This document shows, piece by piece, positions 54,275 through 63,154 of a stretch of DNA of 64,000 nucleotides. The notes under the pieces were generated by a model, which made no database searches, was not told the origin of the DNA, and saw nothing but the letters and a program-made list of their open reading frames with translations. The first letter of the stretch is position 1. Every line of letters starts with the position of its first letter. A program made the translations under genes and the position numbers. Source of the stretch: an uncultured Sulfitobacter sp. (GTDB taxonomy: Bacteria > Pseudomonadota > Alphaproteobacteria > Rhodobacterales > Rhodobacteraceae); NCBI GenBank assembly GCA_947492925.1, contig CANLOQ010000001.1:186001-250000 (forward strand). Reading direction: 5' to 3'.

Positions 54275-57200
54275 CTACAGATCCTCCGGATTTGGCAACA
54301 ACTCTACCAGATGCGCTTGGAATGCCTCCCTTCCAATCAGGGCAAAACTTTCGGGATAGGCCAGTTGGGCAAAGGTGCTGCATTCCCAGATAACTTTGCT
54401 CAAATATGCCTTTGGGTCCGGGATCAACGCGCCGGCGCCCTCCTCTTCTTCCTTTGGGGTGGTCGGTTTCATCCGCAACGCAGTGCAGACAGCGTCAAGA
54501 TCAAGCAGGCCCACCAGCGCATGCTGCACATAGCTTTTCCGGAACGTCTCAAAATGCTCTCCAAAGATGTCCCTCGCATCACTTTCTGACAGGGTTTCGT
54601 TTTGCAGCAGCAAGGCCTCCCGCATCGCGGACGGAACGCTGTCGGGCAGCTTCATCCGGTCCACATGAATGCCTTTCAACACAAAACAATTGTCCTGCAA
54701 CCCGCTCAGCGCAGCGTTGTAATACGGCTCCCCATGACCGGTCGAACCCGCAGCGCCACTCGGCACAACCGCAGTGGGACGGGTATTTATCAAGCCCAGC
54801 AGGTTCTCGGCCATGCTCAGAAAATCAGACGTCGCAACAGGCTTCGCCGTGACCTCCTCACCAAGCCCCCATTTGACGCCTTCGTTGGGGCGCAGGCGTT
54901 CCACCAGCTTGCGGACTTCATCTGCGTAATACAGCATACCGACGTTCAGCGGATCGCCCGCAGAAGCCTTCGGCCCGATAAACCGCTTGAGAATCCCCGA
55001 AAACGCCGGGTCTTCGTGGTCTTTTGTTGCTGCAGCGGTGTCGAAACCATCGCGCAACGCAATGATCTTGTCCTTCGCTTCTTCGGGCTTTTCTTTTAGT
55101 TCAGGATAGAAAATCGCGATGTATTTTTCGGGCGCAAACGCATTTAGAATTTTCTCTGCCTGGCTACACAGCTGTTGCGCTGTCGGGATCTGATCGCCTT
55201 GGGGCGGTGTGCCTTTTGCAATTAACAGTCGGGTCATCGACTTGTTCAGCAACGTCATCGCAACCGTATGGTCCCCCTCCTGCCCCCCCGGCTTGTACGC
55301 GGCGGGCCGACCGTTGAAATCAATCTCCAGCTCGCCCGCCCGCGGGGCGATCAGGCCCCCACAGAACCCGCCCGAAACAGCGCGGTTGGTGGCATCTGTC
55401 GGCACTTCAAGCGATGTCATCCCTTCCGCCGTTTTCAGGGTATCAGTTACAAAGCTCTCGTCCGAAATGTCATAGGCGTCGCACAGATACCGAATCAGCC
55501 ATTCGATGATGCTCTTGTCCGCATAAGACGCATCAATCTTATATTTTTTTGCCAGACCCTCCTCAACCACCGCTTTCGGGATGGATTGCCACAGCGTGTC
55601 GGTAAAGGCTTCGGACAGGCTCATGACAAAGGTCTTGATCTGCATCTTCAGCAGGCTCTCGTCTTCGGCTTTCAACCGGGCAAGCGCGTTCGTATCGCGT
55701 GCACTGTCCGGGTCATGTGGCGGTGCCGGACCATCAACCAGCATCAGCAAAGCATCCAGAACGCCCGGCTTGTTCGGCGCATCCGCCCTGCGCGGGACGG
55801 TCATGAACAACTGCTTTGCTGTCAGGTCTGCCTCGGGGCCCAATCCGGCAAGCACCTTTTCCGTGTCGCGGATCAGGGCAAGCGCCTTGGGCTCTCCGTG
55901 TCCTTGGGTGTCCAGAACGGATGTTGCGGCAAGGGATGCGCCCGGCATCGCCTCGCGCACCTCAAGGTAGAACACCATCGCTTCACTCACGCTAAGCCCG
56001 CTCAATGCCGCCGTACCAATCGGGCCAGTGGCAAAGTCAGCGCAGGATTTTATCGTCTCAACCAGCGACGGATCGGCCAGCCTGGAAAAAGGGTCCTCGC
56101 TGAAGGCCGGATATTTCAACAAATTGGCAAACAGACAGGACAGGTTTTCACTGGCCTCCGTAGGTGTCAGACCACAGCATGACCCCACAAGGATCTCGCG
56201 CGCGGTGGCAAAAGACGTCACATGCTGCCCCTGCTTGCCACTGGCATGTTTGCCACGCGGACGCCCGCCAATCAGGATACGGTCAATCACTTCATCCTGT
56301 GTTCCCTCTGGCGTTGTGAATTTCCGGCGATCAGTACGCACATTGACAAGCGACGCTGCCAGTAGGGCTGGCGACCCTTCCACCAGTTCATCATGCCAAC
56401 CACACTCCAGTCCTTTGACAAGCGCACGTATGACCACGTCAAGCTTCAGTTCCCTGCACTTGTCAGGCGCAATTTTCTGAATGCGCTCCACCAAATTCAT
56501 GCACAGCGTGCCGGTTCTATCGGTCCTGCCCGACAACTTGTTCAGAACACCGATTTCCCTGTCCAACTGTTCGATGCCCGTCAGGGCAAGCGCAGGCGCG
56601 GGCTTTATTCTGGATTTGGAAGGCTCAATATCGTCTTCCGCCTCTGCATCATCCTCCTCCGACAACGCGTCTTCAAACGCGTCGTCCGCTTCCTCTCTGG
56701 CGCGCTTTGCCTCGTCTGACAGGGTATCAAGGCTCCGCTTCTTTGACTTCGGTGCCGCCGCCACAACGGGGGCTTCTTCCTCATCCACCTCGAAAAGTGC
56801 CGCATCCTCCTCGTCACTTCCCTCGTCTTCGTCCTCATCGTCGCTGCCCGCAGGACCCGTCTTGCGCCGTTTCATTTCGGGGGTAAGAACACCGCCACGC
56901 AACCGCAAAAGCACCTGCAAGGTCGTATTGTTGTCGATCCCGGCCGCTGCAAGCGTCTGGGCAAGGTCCAGCGTGCGTCCGGCGTAGACCATCCGTGCAT
57001 CCACATCCGACGGGACGCCAAGCCGCCCGCAATACGCCTCGAACACATCCCGCAACAGCGTATCCGGCCCTACATCAAGGGTCACCGTCGCCGGGGTCAA
57101 CCCGGTCACAAACACCTGCCACACCGGGCGGGCCTTCGGTGCGGCGCCAGCGGTCAAGGCCCCTTTCAGCCGCGCCAGCAATGCTTCGGCTTCAGCAACA

Positions 57201-57745
57201 AGGCGCGGATCACCGCTGGTGGCCTTGGCCCTGATCTGCGCGATCAGTTTCACAAAACCTTCCTTCTTTTCGGGATGTGCCTTTATCATCTGTGCCAGCG
57301 CGTCGCTGTTGGCTTTCAGGTCGGCCAGCACGAAATCCCCGCCCGTTTCTGCCGCAGGCGCTTCGCCCTGCGCGGGGCTGTCATCTTCGTCGTCCTCGGT
57401 TGCTTCCAACATGCCCCCCGACGTGTCCAGCAACACAACCTTCATCTTCAAGCCCACTGTCGCCAGATAGGCGCGCGTTCTTCGGGCCGCACCGCTTGGC
57501 GGGTCGCTCAGGCACGTCAACATCAGGGTTTTCTGCTCTGTCTGAAGCGTGCCAAAGAAGGGCTTTGGCATCTTCGCAATCTTCTTGGCCTCCCGGCCCA
57601 GCTTTTCCGGTGCCAGCCTGCGGTCAATCACAAAAACCGTCTCTTCGGGCTTGCTGCCCAGACAAAGACCAAAGTTCAAAGCCCGACGCTTTGACAACGC
57701 AATCAGGGCCTTCAATTCACCTGCATCAATGGATGGCACACCCAC
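54275..57745 (-). CDS. Large soluble protein with internal ubiquitin-like domain (1156 residues)
   Basis: No signal peptide or membrane segment is visible, so it is probably cytosolic. Layout: residues 1-120, an alpha/beta domain of unknown family (LNFGLCLGSKPEETVFVIDR, MKVVLLDTSGGMLEA); 121-205, an Ala/Glu-rich helical link; 209-285, a ubiquitin-like domain ending LRLRGG; 286-385, a highly acidic, disordered linker with basic patches (KRRK, KSKKR); 386-1156, a large domain with internal duplication. In that half, GRPRGKHASGKQGQH (494-508) and GRPAAYKPGGQEGDH (812-826) have the same Arg-to-His spacing, and GHGEP occurs twice (615-619 and 1003-1007). Cysteines are scattered. The gene is divergent from a type I secretion operon. 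The function is unknown, and I did not see ubiquitin E1/E2/E3 or deubiquitinase genes nearby. Confidence 0.85.
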   Translation of the reverse strand: MGVPSIDAGELKALIALSKRRALNFGLCLGSKPEETVFVIDRRLAPEKLGREAKKIAKMPKPFFGTLQTEQKTLMLTCLSDPPSGAARRTRAYLATVGLKMKVVLLDTSGGMLEATEDDEDDSPAQGEAPAAETGGDFVLADLKANSDALAQMIKAHPEKKEGFVKLIAQIRAKATSGDPRLVAEAEALLARLKGALTAGAAPKARPVWQVFVTGLTPATVTLDVGPDTLLRDVFEAYCGRLGVPSDVDARMVYAGRTLDLAQTLAAAGIDNNTTLQVLLRLRGGVLTPEMKRRKTGPAGSDDEDEDEGSDEEDAALFEVDEEEAPVVAAAPKSKKRSLDTLSDEAKRAREEADDAFEDALSEEDDAEAEDDIEPSKSRIKPAPALALTGIEQLDREIGVLNKLSGRTDRTGTLCMNLVERIQKIAPDKCRELKLDVVIRALVKGLECGWHDELVEGSPALLAASLVNVRTDRRKFTTPEGTQDEVIDRILIGGRPRGKHASGKQGQHVTSFATAREILVGSCCGLTPTEASENLSCLFANLLKYPAFSEDPFSRLADPSLVETIKSCADFATGPIGTAALSGLSVSEAMVFYLEVREAMPGASLAATSVLDTQGHGEPKALALIRDTEKVLAGLGPEADLTAKQLFMTVPRRADAPNKPGVLDALLMLVDGPAPPHDPDSARDTNALARLKAEDESLLKMQIKTFVMSLSEAFTDTLWQSIPKAVVEEGLAKKYKIDASYADKSIIEWLIRYLCDAYDISDESFVTDTLKTAEGMTSLEVPTDATNRAVSGGFCGGLIAPRAGELEIDFNGRPAAYKPGGQEGDHTVAMTLLNKSMTRLLIAKGTPPQGDQIPTAQQLCSQAEKILNAFAPEKYIAIFYPELKEKPEEAKDKIIALRDGFDTAAATKDHEDPAFSGILKRFIGPKASAGDPLNVGMLYYADEVRKLVERLRPNEGVKWGLGEEVTAKPVATSDFLSMAENLLGLINTRPTAVVPSGAAGSTGHGEPYYNAALSGLQDNCFVLKGIHVDRMKLPDSVPSAMREALLLQNETLSESDARDIFGEHFETFRKSYVQHALVGLLDLDAVCTALRMKPTTPKEEEEGAGALIPDPKAYLSKVIWECSTFAQLAYPESFALIGREAFQAHLVELLPNPEDL
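56891..57121 (-). other. Ubiquitin-like domain coding segment (residues 209-285 of the large protein)
   Basis: By hand alignment the 77 residues match human ubiquitin at about 29 of 76 positions with one inserted residue near position 41. Shared features are the beta-grasp start WQVFVTGLTP, TVTLDV, GVPSD, AGRTLD, TLAAAGI and the end LLRLRGG. Ubiquitin Leu8 is conserved; Ile44 and Val70 are replaced by Val and Leu, keeping a hydrophobic patch. The position of Lys48 is Arg, and the whole domain has no lysine. The codon for the final Gly is at 56891-56893. It continues directly into VLTPEMKRRK, so the diglycine is internal. Confidence 0.85.
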
Positions 57746-57917
57746 GGCATATCTCCAAAAAAGAATCTGAAATAGAATATCGCTATGCCAACACCCTAAG
57801 AAGTTGCGGCAATATTCCTAGCTTTTTGTTGGGACCATCTGCACCGCAGCGGTCCATTGGCCCGCTCTGACCCCGCCCGGAATCGGGCCAGTCGCCCCGG
57901 ACAATCCGCCATGCCGA

Positions 57918-58003
57918 TTTCCCGGTATTCGGGAGTTTTACGATATTTCGTCAGATACGTGACCTGAATTCAGTCAAATAGATCACAATTTCCCGATATT
58001 CGG
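57918..58003 (+). promoter_or_regulatory. Duplicated operator-like sites in the giant-protein/type I secretion promoter region
   Basis: TTTCCCGGTATTCGG (57918-57932) and TTTCCCGATATTCGG (57989-58003) differ by one base and are 71 nt apart, close to seven helical turns. Each contains CCCG-n5-CGG(G), an imperfect dyad. A CGGCG/CGCCG stem follows (58001-58015). They lie in the 305-nt divergent region (57746-58050 plus the tolC leader), which otherwise holds no gene. Confidence 0.55.
57960..57976. promoter_or_regulatory. Palindrome between the duplicated sites
   Basis: CTGAATTCAG (57964-57973) is a perfect 10-bp palindrome inside the near-palindrome TGACCTGAATTCAGTCA. Its position midway between the two TTTCCCG sites suggests a second regulator or a promoter-linked operator. 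Confidence 0.4.
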
Positions 58004-58146
58004 CGTTTCCCGCCGAATTTCTTTGCAAAACACGGTTAATCTGACGCCCTATGGGTGCGCGTGTTCTTGCCGATCGTTATTCAGACCGGCCCCGGAACAC
58101 GCAGCGCAAATTCAATACCGAACGATTTTACGCCGGAAAGTGCGAT

Positions 58147-59544
58147 ATGAAAGTTCTATTCAGATATTTCCAAAGCGCGGGCATTACCTGTGCGGTGACG
58201 CTGGCGCTTCTGGCTCCTGCCCCCGCGATGGCCGAAAGCCTCAAAGCAGCGGTGCGGGCGGCGGTCACCAACAATCCCGCCGGTCAGGCTGCAGACGCCG
58301 ACGTGCGCGCAACCCTGTTCGAAATGCTTGAGCTTAAGGGCGAATATCAACCCGAAGTCTCGCTTTTTGGTGAGGTCGGCGGACAGATCGTCGACAACCC
58401 CGCAACCCTGTCCTCCGCTGACAACAACCGTTTCCGCGAAACCGGCCAGATCGGCATCGGTGTTGAATACACACTCTTTGACGGGCACCGCCGCGAGAAC
58501 CTAGTCTACCGCAACGCCACCCGGCTTGATGCAAGCATCCTGCGCCAGATGGATGCCTCCGAAACGCTGGCCCTGAATGCCGTCGAAGCCTACGTCGATG
58601 TGATCCGCCTGCGCGGCCTGTCGCATCTGGCCGCCTCCAACATCGCACGACACGAAGAAATCGGCGCACAGGTGCGCGATCTGGTCAACGGCGGGCGCCT
58701 GCCCCGCTCCGATGGGTTTCTGGTCGAAGACCGCATCGCCGCCGCGCGGGACGCCAAGATCGGCATCGACCAATCCCTTGCCAATGCACATGCCCGTTAT
58801 ATCCGCGTGATCGGCCACCCGCCAAAGGGCAAAATGAAAGTACCGGGCGTCGGCTCCCTGCCCAAAAACCTGCGCAACCTGCAAGGCATCGCAGTACGCA
58901 ACAGCTTTCGCGTCCAGATTGCGGACAAACTCGCAAGCGAGGCCAAGTTCGACGCCCGGATCAAGAATGCAGACCGCAAACCGCGCGTCACCCTCAACGC
59001 CGGTGTAACCCACGGCGTGAACCGGGATGGCAATTCCTCCAACCGCTCCGATGCCTTTGTCGGCTTCAAAATGAACTGGACCCTGTACAACGGGCGCCGC
59101 CCCGCGCGGGACGCAGGGGCAAAAGAACGCATCCGCCAAGCCGAACTTGAGCGCCGCGTCGCCGCAGACGAAGTGCGCGAACTGGCCGCCCGCACGTGGA
59201 ACGGCCACGTCAAGTATGTCGAACGCAGCAAACTGCTGGACAAACAACTGCGCGCCAACAACCTGATTGTGCGCCAATACCGGGACGAGCTGACAGCGGC
59301 AAAACGCTCTCTCATTGACCTGTTGGAAGCAGAGCGCACGGTGTTCAACGTGCGTTTCCAGAAAGCCAGTTCCGATGCCGCCCTGACCTTCAGCCGCTAC
59401 CGCCTGCTGGCCGCCCAAAGCAGGCTTGCAGCACACTTTGGGCTGGCCCAAAGCAACGTGATCTTTGCCCCCCACTACGAGGAAAAGGCGCTCAGATCCC
59501 CGCGTGCGGCGGTGTTCAATACGGTTGTTGAACCACTCAGATGA
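58147..59544 (+). CDS. TolC-family outer-membrane protein of a type I secretion system
   Basis: The 465-residue protein starts MKVLFRYFQSAGITCAVTL, a signal peptide ending near AMA-ES; an open frame 32 codons longer lacks a ribosome site, whereas GGAAAG precedes 58147. Two TolC-type repeats are visible (SLKAAVRAAVTNNPAGQAADADVRATLFEM and FDGHRRENLVYRNATRLDAS; VTLNAGVTHGVN and LYNGRRPARDAGAKERIRQAELERRVAADEVRELAART). It provides the outer-membrane channel. It overlaps the ABC gene by 4 nt. Confidence 0.9.
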   Translation: MKVLFRYFQSAGITCAVTLALLAPAPAMAESLKAAVRAAVTNNPAGQAADADVRATLFEMLELKGEYQPEVSLFGEVGGQIVDNPATLSSADNNRFRETGQIGIGVEYTLFDGHRRENLVYRNATRLDASILRQMDASETLALNAVEAYVDVIRLRGLSHLAASNIARHEEIGAQVRDLVNGGRLPRSDGFLVEDRIAAARDAKIGIDQSLANAHARYIRVIGHPPKGKMKVPGVGSLPKNLRNLQGIAVRNSFRVQIADKLASEAKFDARIKNADRKPRVTLNAGVTHGVNRDGNSSNRSDAFVGFKMNWTLYNGRRPARDAGAKERIRQAELERRVAADEVRELAARTWNGHVKYVERSKLLDKQLRANNLIVRQYRDELTAAKRSLIDLLEAERTVFNVRFQKASSDAALTFSRYRLLAAQSRLAAHFGLAQSNVIFAPHYEEKALRSPRAAVFNTVVEPLR

Positions 59545-61700
59545 CGGCCAATGCGCCGATATCTGAGGATGTGCATCCCGGCCTGATCATCGCGGCGTGG
59601 TTCGCCCGCGCGCTGGGACAGCCGTTCTCGCAAGCCTCCGTTCTGGCGCGACTGCCAAGTGACCCCGCGCCCGAAGATCGCGGGATGCTGGCGCGGTCCT
59701 TTGCCGCCATCGGCCTGCGCTCAAAACTCACCCAACGCGACCTGCGCCGCCTTGATCCCATCGTCCTGCCGTGCGTGGCTTTCGACAGGGAAACCGGCCT
59801 GCCGCTGATCATCCAATCCATTTCTGCCGACCGTAAGACCGCCGAAATACTGGACTTTGATCAAGGCCCGATGGTGCAGGAGATCAAACTGTCCCACCTG
59901 CGCCGCCGGATCGACGGGGCCATCATGCTCGTCACCGATCAGGGTGAACGCGCCGAAGGGCTATTGTCCCCGCAGGCCCGCGCCGCGACGGCACCGTACA
60001 AGCACTGGTTCTGGACACCCTTCTGGGCAAACTGGGGCATCTGGGCACAGATCATCCTTGCCGTATTTGTGATCAACATCCTCAGCATCGCACTGCCGCT
60101 GTTTGTGATGAACGTCTATGACCGCGTGATCCCAAACCTTGCATATGTCACCCTCTGGACGCTCGCATTGGGGGTCGGCATCGCAATGGGGCTGGACCTG
60201 ATCCTGCGCGTCCTGCGCAACGGGATGCTGGAAACCATCGGCAAACGCGTCGATGTCAAAGCCGCCGCTGGTCTTTTCCGGCAGGCGATGAACGCAAAAC
60301 TGCTGGACCGTCCCGGTGGCGCGGCGGGCATCACCAACACAATCCGCGACTTTGAGATGGTGCGCGAATTCTTTGCCTCTTCCACCTTTGTATCCCTGAT
60401 CGACCTGCTGTTCATCGGCGTCTTTGTCGCCGTGCTCTTTGCCATTGTGGGGCCACTGGCATGGGTGCCCCTGATCGCCGTACCCGTCGTGATCCTGATG
60501 GCGCTCTTTGCGCAAATCCCCATTGGCCGCACGGTTGAAAAGGCACAGGCCATTGCCACCAAACGCCATGTCGTTCTGGTCGAGGCCCTGTCGGGGATCG
60601 AGACGGTCAAAAGCGTAAACGCGGAACCGGTGATGCAACGCGAATGGGAAAAGGCCGTTGCACAATCCGCACTCATCTCCGGGCGCACGCGGTTCTGGTC
60701 GAACTTTACAATCACCGGCACGATGCTCGCCCAACAGGCGGTCAGTGTCGCAATCATTGTCTGGGGCGTGTTTCTGGTGGCCGATGGGCAGATAACCATC
60801 GGCAGGCTGATCGCCGCGAATATTCTGGCGGGCCGCGTGCTGGCCCCACTGGGCAACATCGCGCAAACCCTGTTCCGCGCGCAACATGCCTTCAAATCCA
60901 TGCGCTCCCTCTCCGCCTTCATGAAACTGCCCGTCGAAAACGCCGATGTCGTCACCAGCAGCCTGACCGTGCAGCAGGGCAAGATCGAACTCAAAGACGT
61001 CAGCTTTACCTATCCCGATGCGCCCGTCGCCGCTCTGTCAAACGTCAGCCTGACGGTTGAACCGGGCGAGACCGTTGCGCTTCTGGGCCGTGTCGGGTCC
61101 GGCAAAAGCACGCTGGGAAAGCTGTGTAATGGGCTCATCACCCCCCAATCCGGCCTCATCCTGATCGACGGGCACGAGATCGGGCAGTATGATCCGGCAG
61201 AACTGCGCGCCGGGATCGCCTATCTGACGCAGGACACGGACCTTTTCACCGGTACAATCCGCGAAAACCTGACCATCGGCCACCCTACTGCAACAGACGA
61301 TGAAATCCGCCGCGCGCTCTATTTTGCCGGGATGGATGTCTTTATCTCGGAAAACCCCGAAGGGTTGAACCAGTTCATCGGCGAACGGGGCAACCGCCTG
61401 TCGGGCGGACAACGTCAGGGCCTTGCCATCGCGCGCATGGTCCTGCGCAACCCACGTGTTGCGTTTCTGGATGAACCCACCAGCGCGATGGATCAACAGA
61501 TGGAAACCACCATCACCAGCCGTCTGGCCGAACTGGCACAGGAAGGCATGGGTCTGATCCTGTGCACCCACCGCCAGTCGCTGGCCGATATCGCAGGCCG
61601 GGTGATCGTGATGGAAAAGGGCCAGAAGGTGCTGGATGGCCCCCGCGCCGACGTCGCGAAAAAGCTGCGCCAACTGGCCGCTGCCAAGGCAGCGGAGTAG
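59541..61700 (+). CDS. Type I secretion ABC transporter (LapB/HlyB-like) with degenerate C39 domain
   Basis: This is a 719-residue protein. The N-terminal 140 residues look like a C39-type peptidase-like domain without the catalytic cysteine (HPGLIIAAWFARALGQPFSQ). A six-helix membrane domain follows (about 155-430). The nucleotide-binding domain has Walker A LLGRVGSGKST, signature RLSGGQRQGLAIARMV and Walker B VAFLDEPTSAMD. The domain order is that of RTX/adhesin exporters such as LapB. It is coupled to the TolC-like gene and precedes the HlyD-like gene by 4 nt. Confidence 0.92.
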   Translation: MTANAPISEDVHPGLIIAAWFARALGQPFSQASVLARLPSDPAPEDRGMLARSFAAIGLRSKLTQRDLRRLDPIVLPCVAFDRETGLPLIIQSISADRKTAEILDFDQGPMVQEIKLSHLRRRIDGAIMLVTDQGERAEGLLSPQARAATAPYKHWFWTPFWANWGIWAQIILAVFVINILSIALPLFVMNVYDRVIPNLAYVTLWTLALGVGIAMGLDLILRVLRNGMLETIGKRVDVKAAAGLFRQAMNAKLLDRPGGAAGITNTIRDFEMVREFFASSTFVSLIDLLFIGVFVAVLFAIVGPLAWVPLIAVPVVILMALFAQIPIGRTVEKAQAIATKRHVVLVEALSGIETVKSVNAEPVMQREWEKAVAQSALISGRTRFWSNFTITGTMLAQQAVSVAIIVWGVFLVADGQITIGRLIAANILAGRVLAPLGNIAQTLFRAQHAFKSMRSLSAFMKLPVENADVVTSSLTVQQGKIELKDVSFTYPDAPVAALSNVSLTVEPGETVALLGRVGSGKSTLGKLCNGLITPQSGLILIDGHEIGQYDPAELRAGIAYLTQDTDLFTGTIRENLTIGHPTATDDEIRRALYFAGMDVFISENPEGLNQFIGERGNRLSGGQRQGLAIARMVLRNPRVAFLDEPTSAMDQQMETTITSRLAELAQEGMGLILCTHRQSLADIAGRVIVMEKGQKVLDGPRADVAKKLRQLAAAKAAE

Positions 61701-61704
61701 CGCC

Positions 61705-63027
61705 ATGTTCCGCAATTCACAGGACAGCGAGTTTATCAACGACATCTCGGGCGCGGAACTGATCGACCGTGCGGGCACCCCCTGGAAACTGCTGCTTGTG
61801 CTTCTCGCCGGGGTCGCTGCTTTCCTGATCTGGGCAAGCCTCTACCAGATCGAAGAAGTCACCCGGGGGCTGGGCCGTGTGATCCCTTCGTCGCAGGTGC
61901 AGGTGGTGCAGTCTTTCGAAGGGGGCATCGTGCGGTCCATCGACGTGGTCGAAGGCGACACCGTCGAGGCGGGCCAAGTGCTGATGCAGCTTGATGACAC
62001 CGGATTTTCCGCCCAACTGGGCGAACTGCTGGAACAGGAAGCCGCCCTTCTGGCCGAAAAGGCAAGGCTGGAAGCAGAGGCCGGGCTGGCCGAAGATTTG
62101 CAGTTTCCCGACGGTCTGGCCGCACGCAACCCGCTGGCCACAGGGGCAGAGCAAGAGGTGTTCCTGTCCCGCCGCCTGCAACTGGATCGCGAGATGACGG
62201 TGCTGCGCAACCGGCTTTTGCAACGCCACGCAGAATTGGCCGAACTCGACGCCCTGCGCGAAAAAATCGGCTTCACCCTCGCCCCGCTGGACGCCGAAAT
62301 CGCGCTCAGCGAAACGCTCTACGAACGCGGTGCCATCCCCGAAATCGAACTCTTGCGCCTGCGCTCCCGCCGCGCGGAACTCAGCGGCGATCTGGTCATC
62401 GCCGAAGCCTCCGATCCCCGCATCACGGCCAGCATCCGCGAAGCCGAAAGCGAGATCGAAGCGGCCCGCGCATCCTATGTCTCCTCCGCCCGCGAACGTC
62501 TGGCGCGGTTGCAGGTGGAACTGGCCGTTGTGCTCGAATCCCTGCGCGCCGCAAATGACCGTGTGACCCGCACCGCCGTGCGTGCCCCCACACGCGGCAC
62601 CGTCAACACCGTGAATGTCGCCACCATCGGCGCCGTCGTGCAACCCGGCGCGCCCTTGGTCGAAATCGTTCCCATCGACGACCGCCTGCTGATCGAAGTC
62701 GACGTGCGCCCGCAGGACGTGGCCTTCATCCGTCCCGGCGAAGCAGCCAGCGTCAAGATCACAGCCTATGACTACCTGATCTACGGCGCGCTTGAGGGCG
62801 AGGTCACCCGCATCGGGGCCGACACCATCGAAAACACCCAAGGCGAACAGTTCTTTCGCATCGTAATAGAGACCGACAAGGCCCATCTGGGGACCGATGA
62901 CGACCGGCTGGAAATCATCCCCGGCATGGTCGCGTCAGTGGACATCCAGACCGGTCAGAAATCCGTGCTCAGCTATCTGGGTAAGCCGGTTTTGCGCGCA
63001 AGTGCTGAGGCCTTGCGGGAGCGCTGA
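61705..63027 (+). CDS. HlyD-family membrane fusion protein of a type I secretion system
   Basis: This is a 440-residue protein. The start is MFRNSQDSEFINDISGAEL; a 23-codon longer open frame lies inside the ABC gene. One N-terminal membrane anchor (LLLVLLAGVAAFLIWASLY), a lipoyl half motif (VVQSFEGGIVRSIDVVEGDTVEAGQVLMQLDD), two long coiled coils (about residues 100-290) and a closing HlyD motif (VRAPTRGTVNTVNVATIGAVVQPGAPLVEIVP) are visible. It bridges the ABC transporter and the outer-membrane channel. No RTX-type substrate gene is in the operon. Confidence 0.92.
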   Translation: MFRNSQDSEFINDISGAELIDRAGTPWKLLLVLLAGVAAFLIWASLYQIEEVTRGLGRVIPSSQVQVVQSFEGGIVRSIDVVEGDTVEAGQVLMQLDDTGFSAQLGELLEQEAALLAEKARLEAEAGLAEDLQFPDGLAARNPLATGAEQEVFLSRRLQLDREMTVLRNRLLQRHAELAELDALREKIGFTLAPLDAEIALSETLYERGAIPEIELLRLRSRRAELSGDLVIAEASDPRITASIREAESEIEAARASYVSSARERLARLQVELAVVLESLRAANDRVTRTAVRAPTRGTVNTVNVATIGAVVQPGAPLVEIVPIDDRLLIEVDVRPQDVAFIRPGEAASVKITAYDYLIYGALEGEVTRIGADTIENTQGEQFFRIVIETDKAHLGTDDDRLEIIPGMVASVDIQTGQKSVLSYLGKPVLRASAEALRER

Positions 63028-63154
63028 GGCCCGGGAGGCAGGTGCCGCATCATATATCAGTGTCGCATTGTGCAATTCAGGTCGCCCAACTCGAAAACCA
63101 AAAGGCAATCACAAATTGAGCCTTGCAAAGCAGGCGATTGACTGGAAGCTCACT

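Noticed and set aside
54275-57745. Giant protein as a classical RTX or T6SS effector
   Set aside because: No GGxGxDxxx repeats, no PAAR, Rhs or VgrG motifs and no signal peptide were found.
59541-59960. C39 domain of the exporter as the protease that cuts the ubiquitin-like diglycine
   Set aside because: The catalytic cysteine expected near the N-terminus is absent, so proteolysis is not supported.
61717-62886. 389-codon minus-strand open frame opposite the HlyD-like gene
   Set aside because: Antisense to a complete membrane fusion protein; Gly/Asp-rich sequence is a mirror of GC-rich codons, not an RTX protein.
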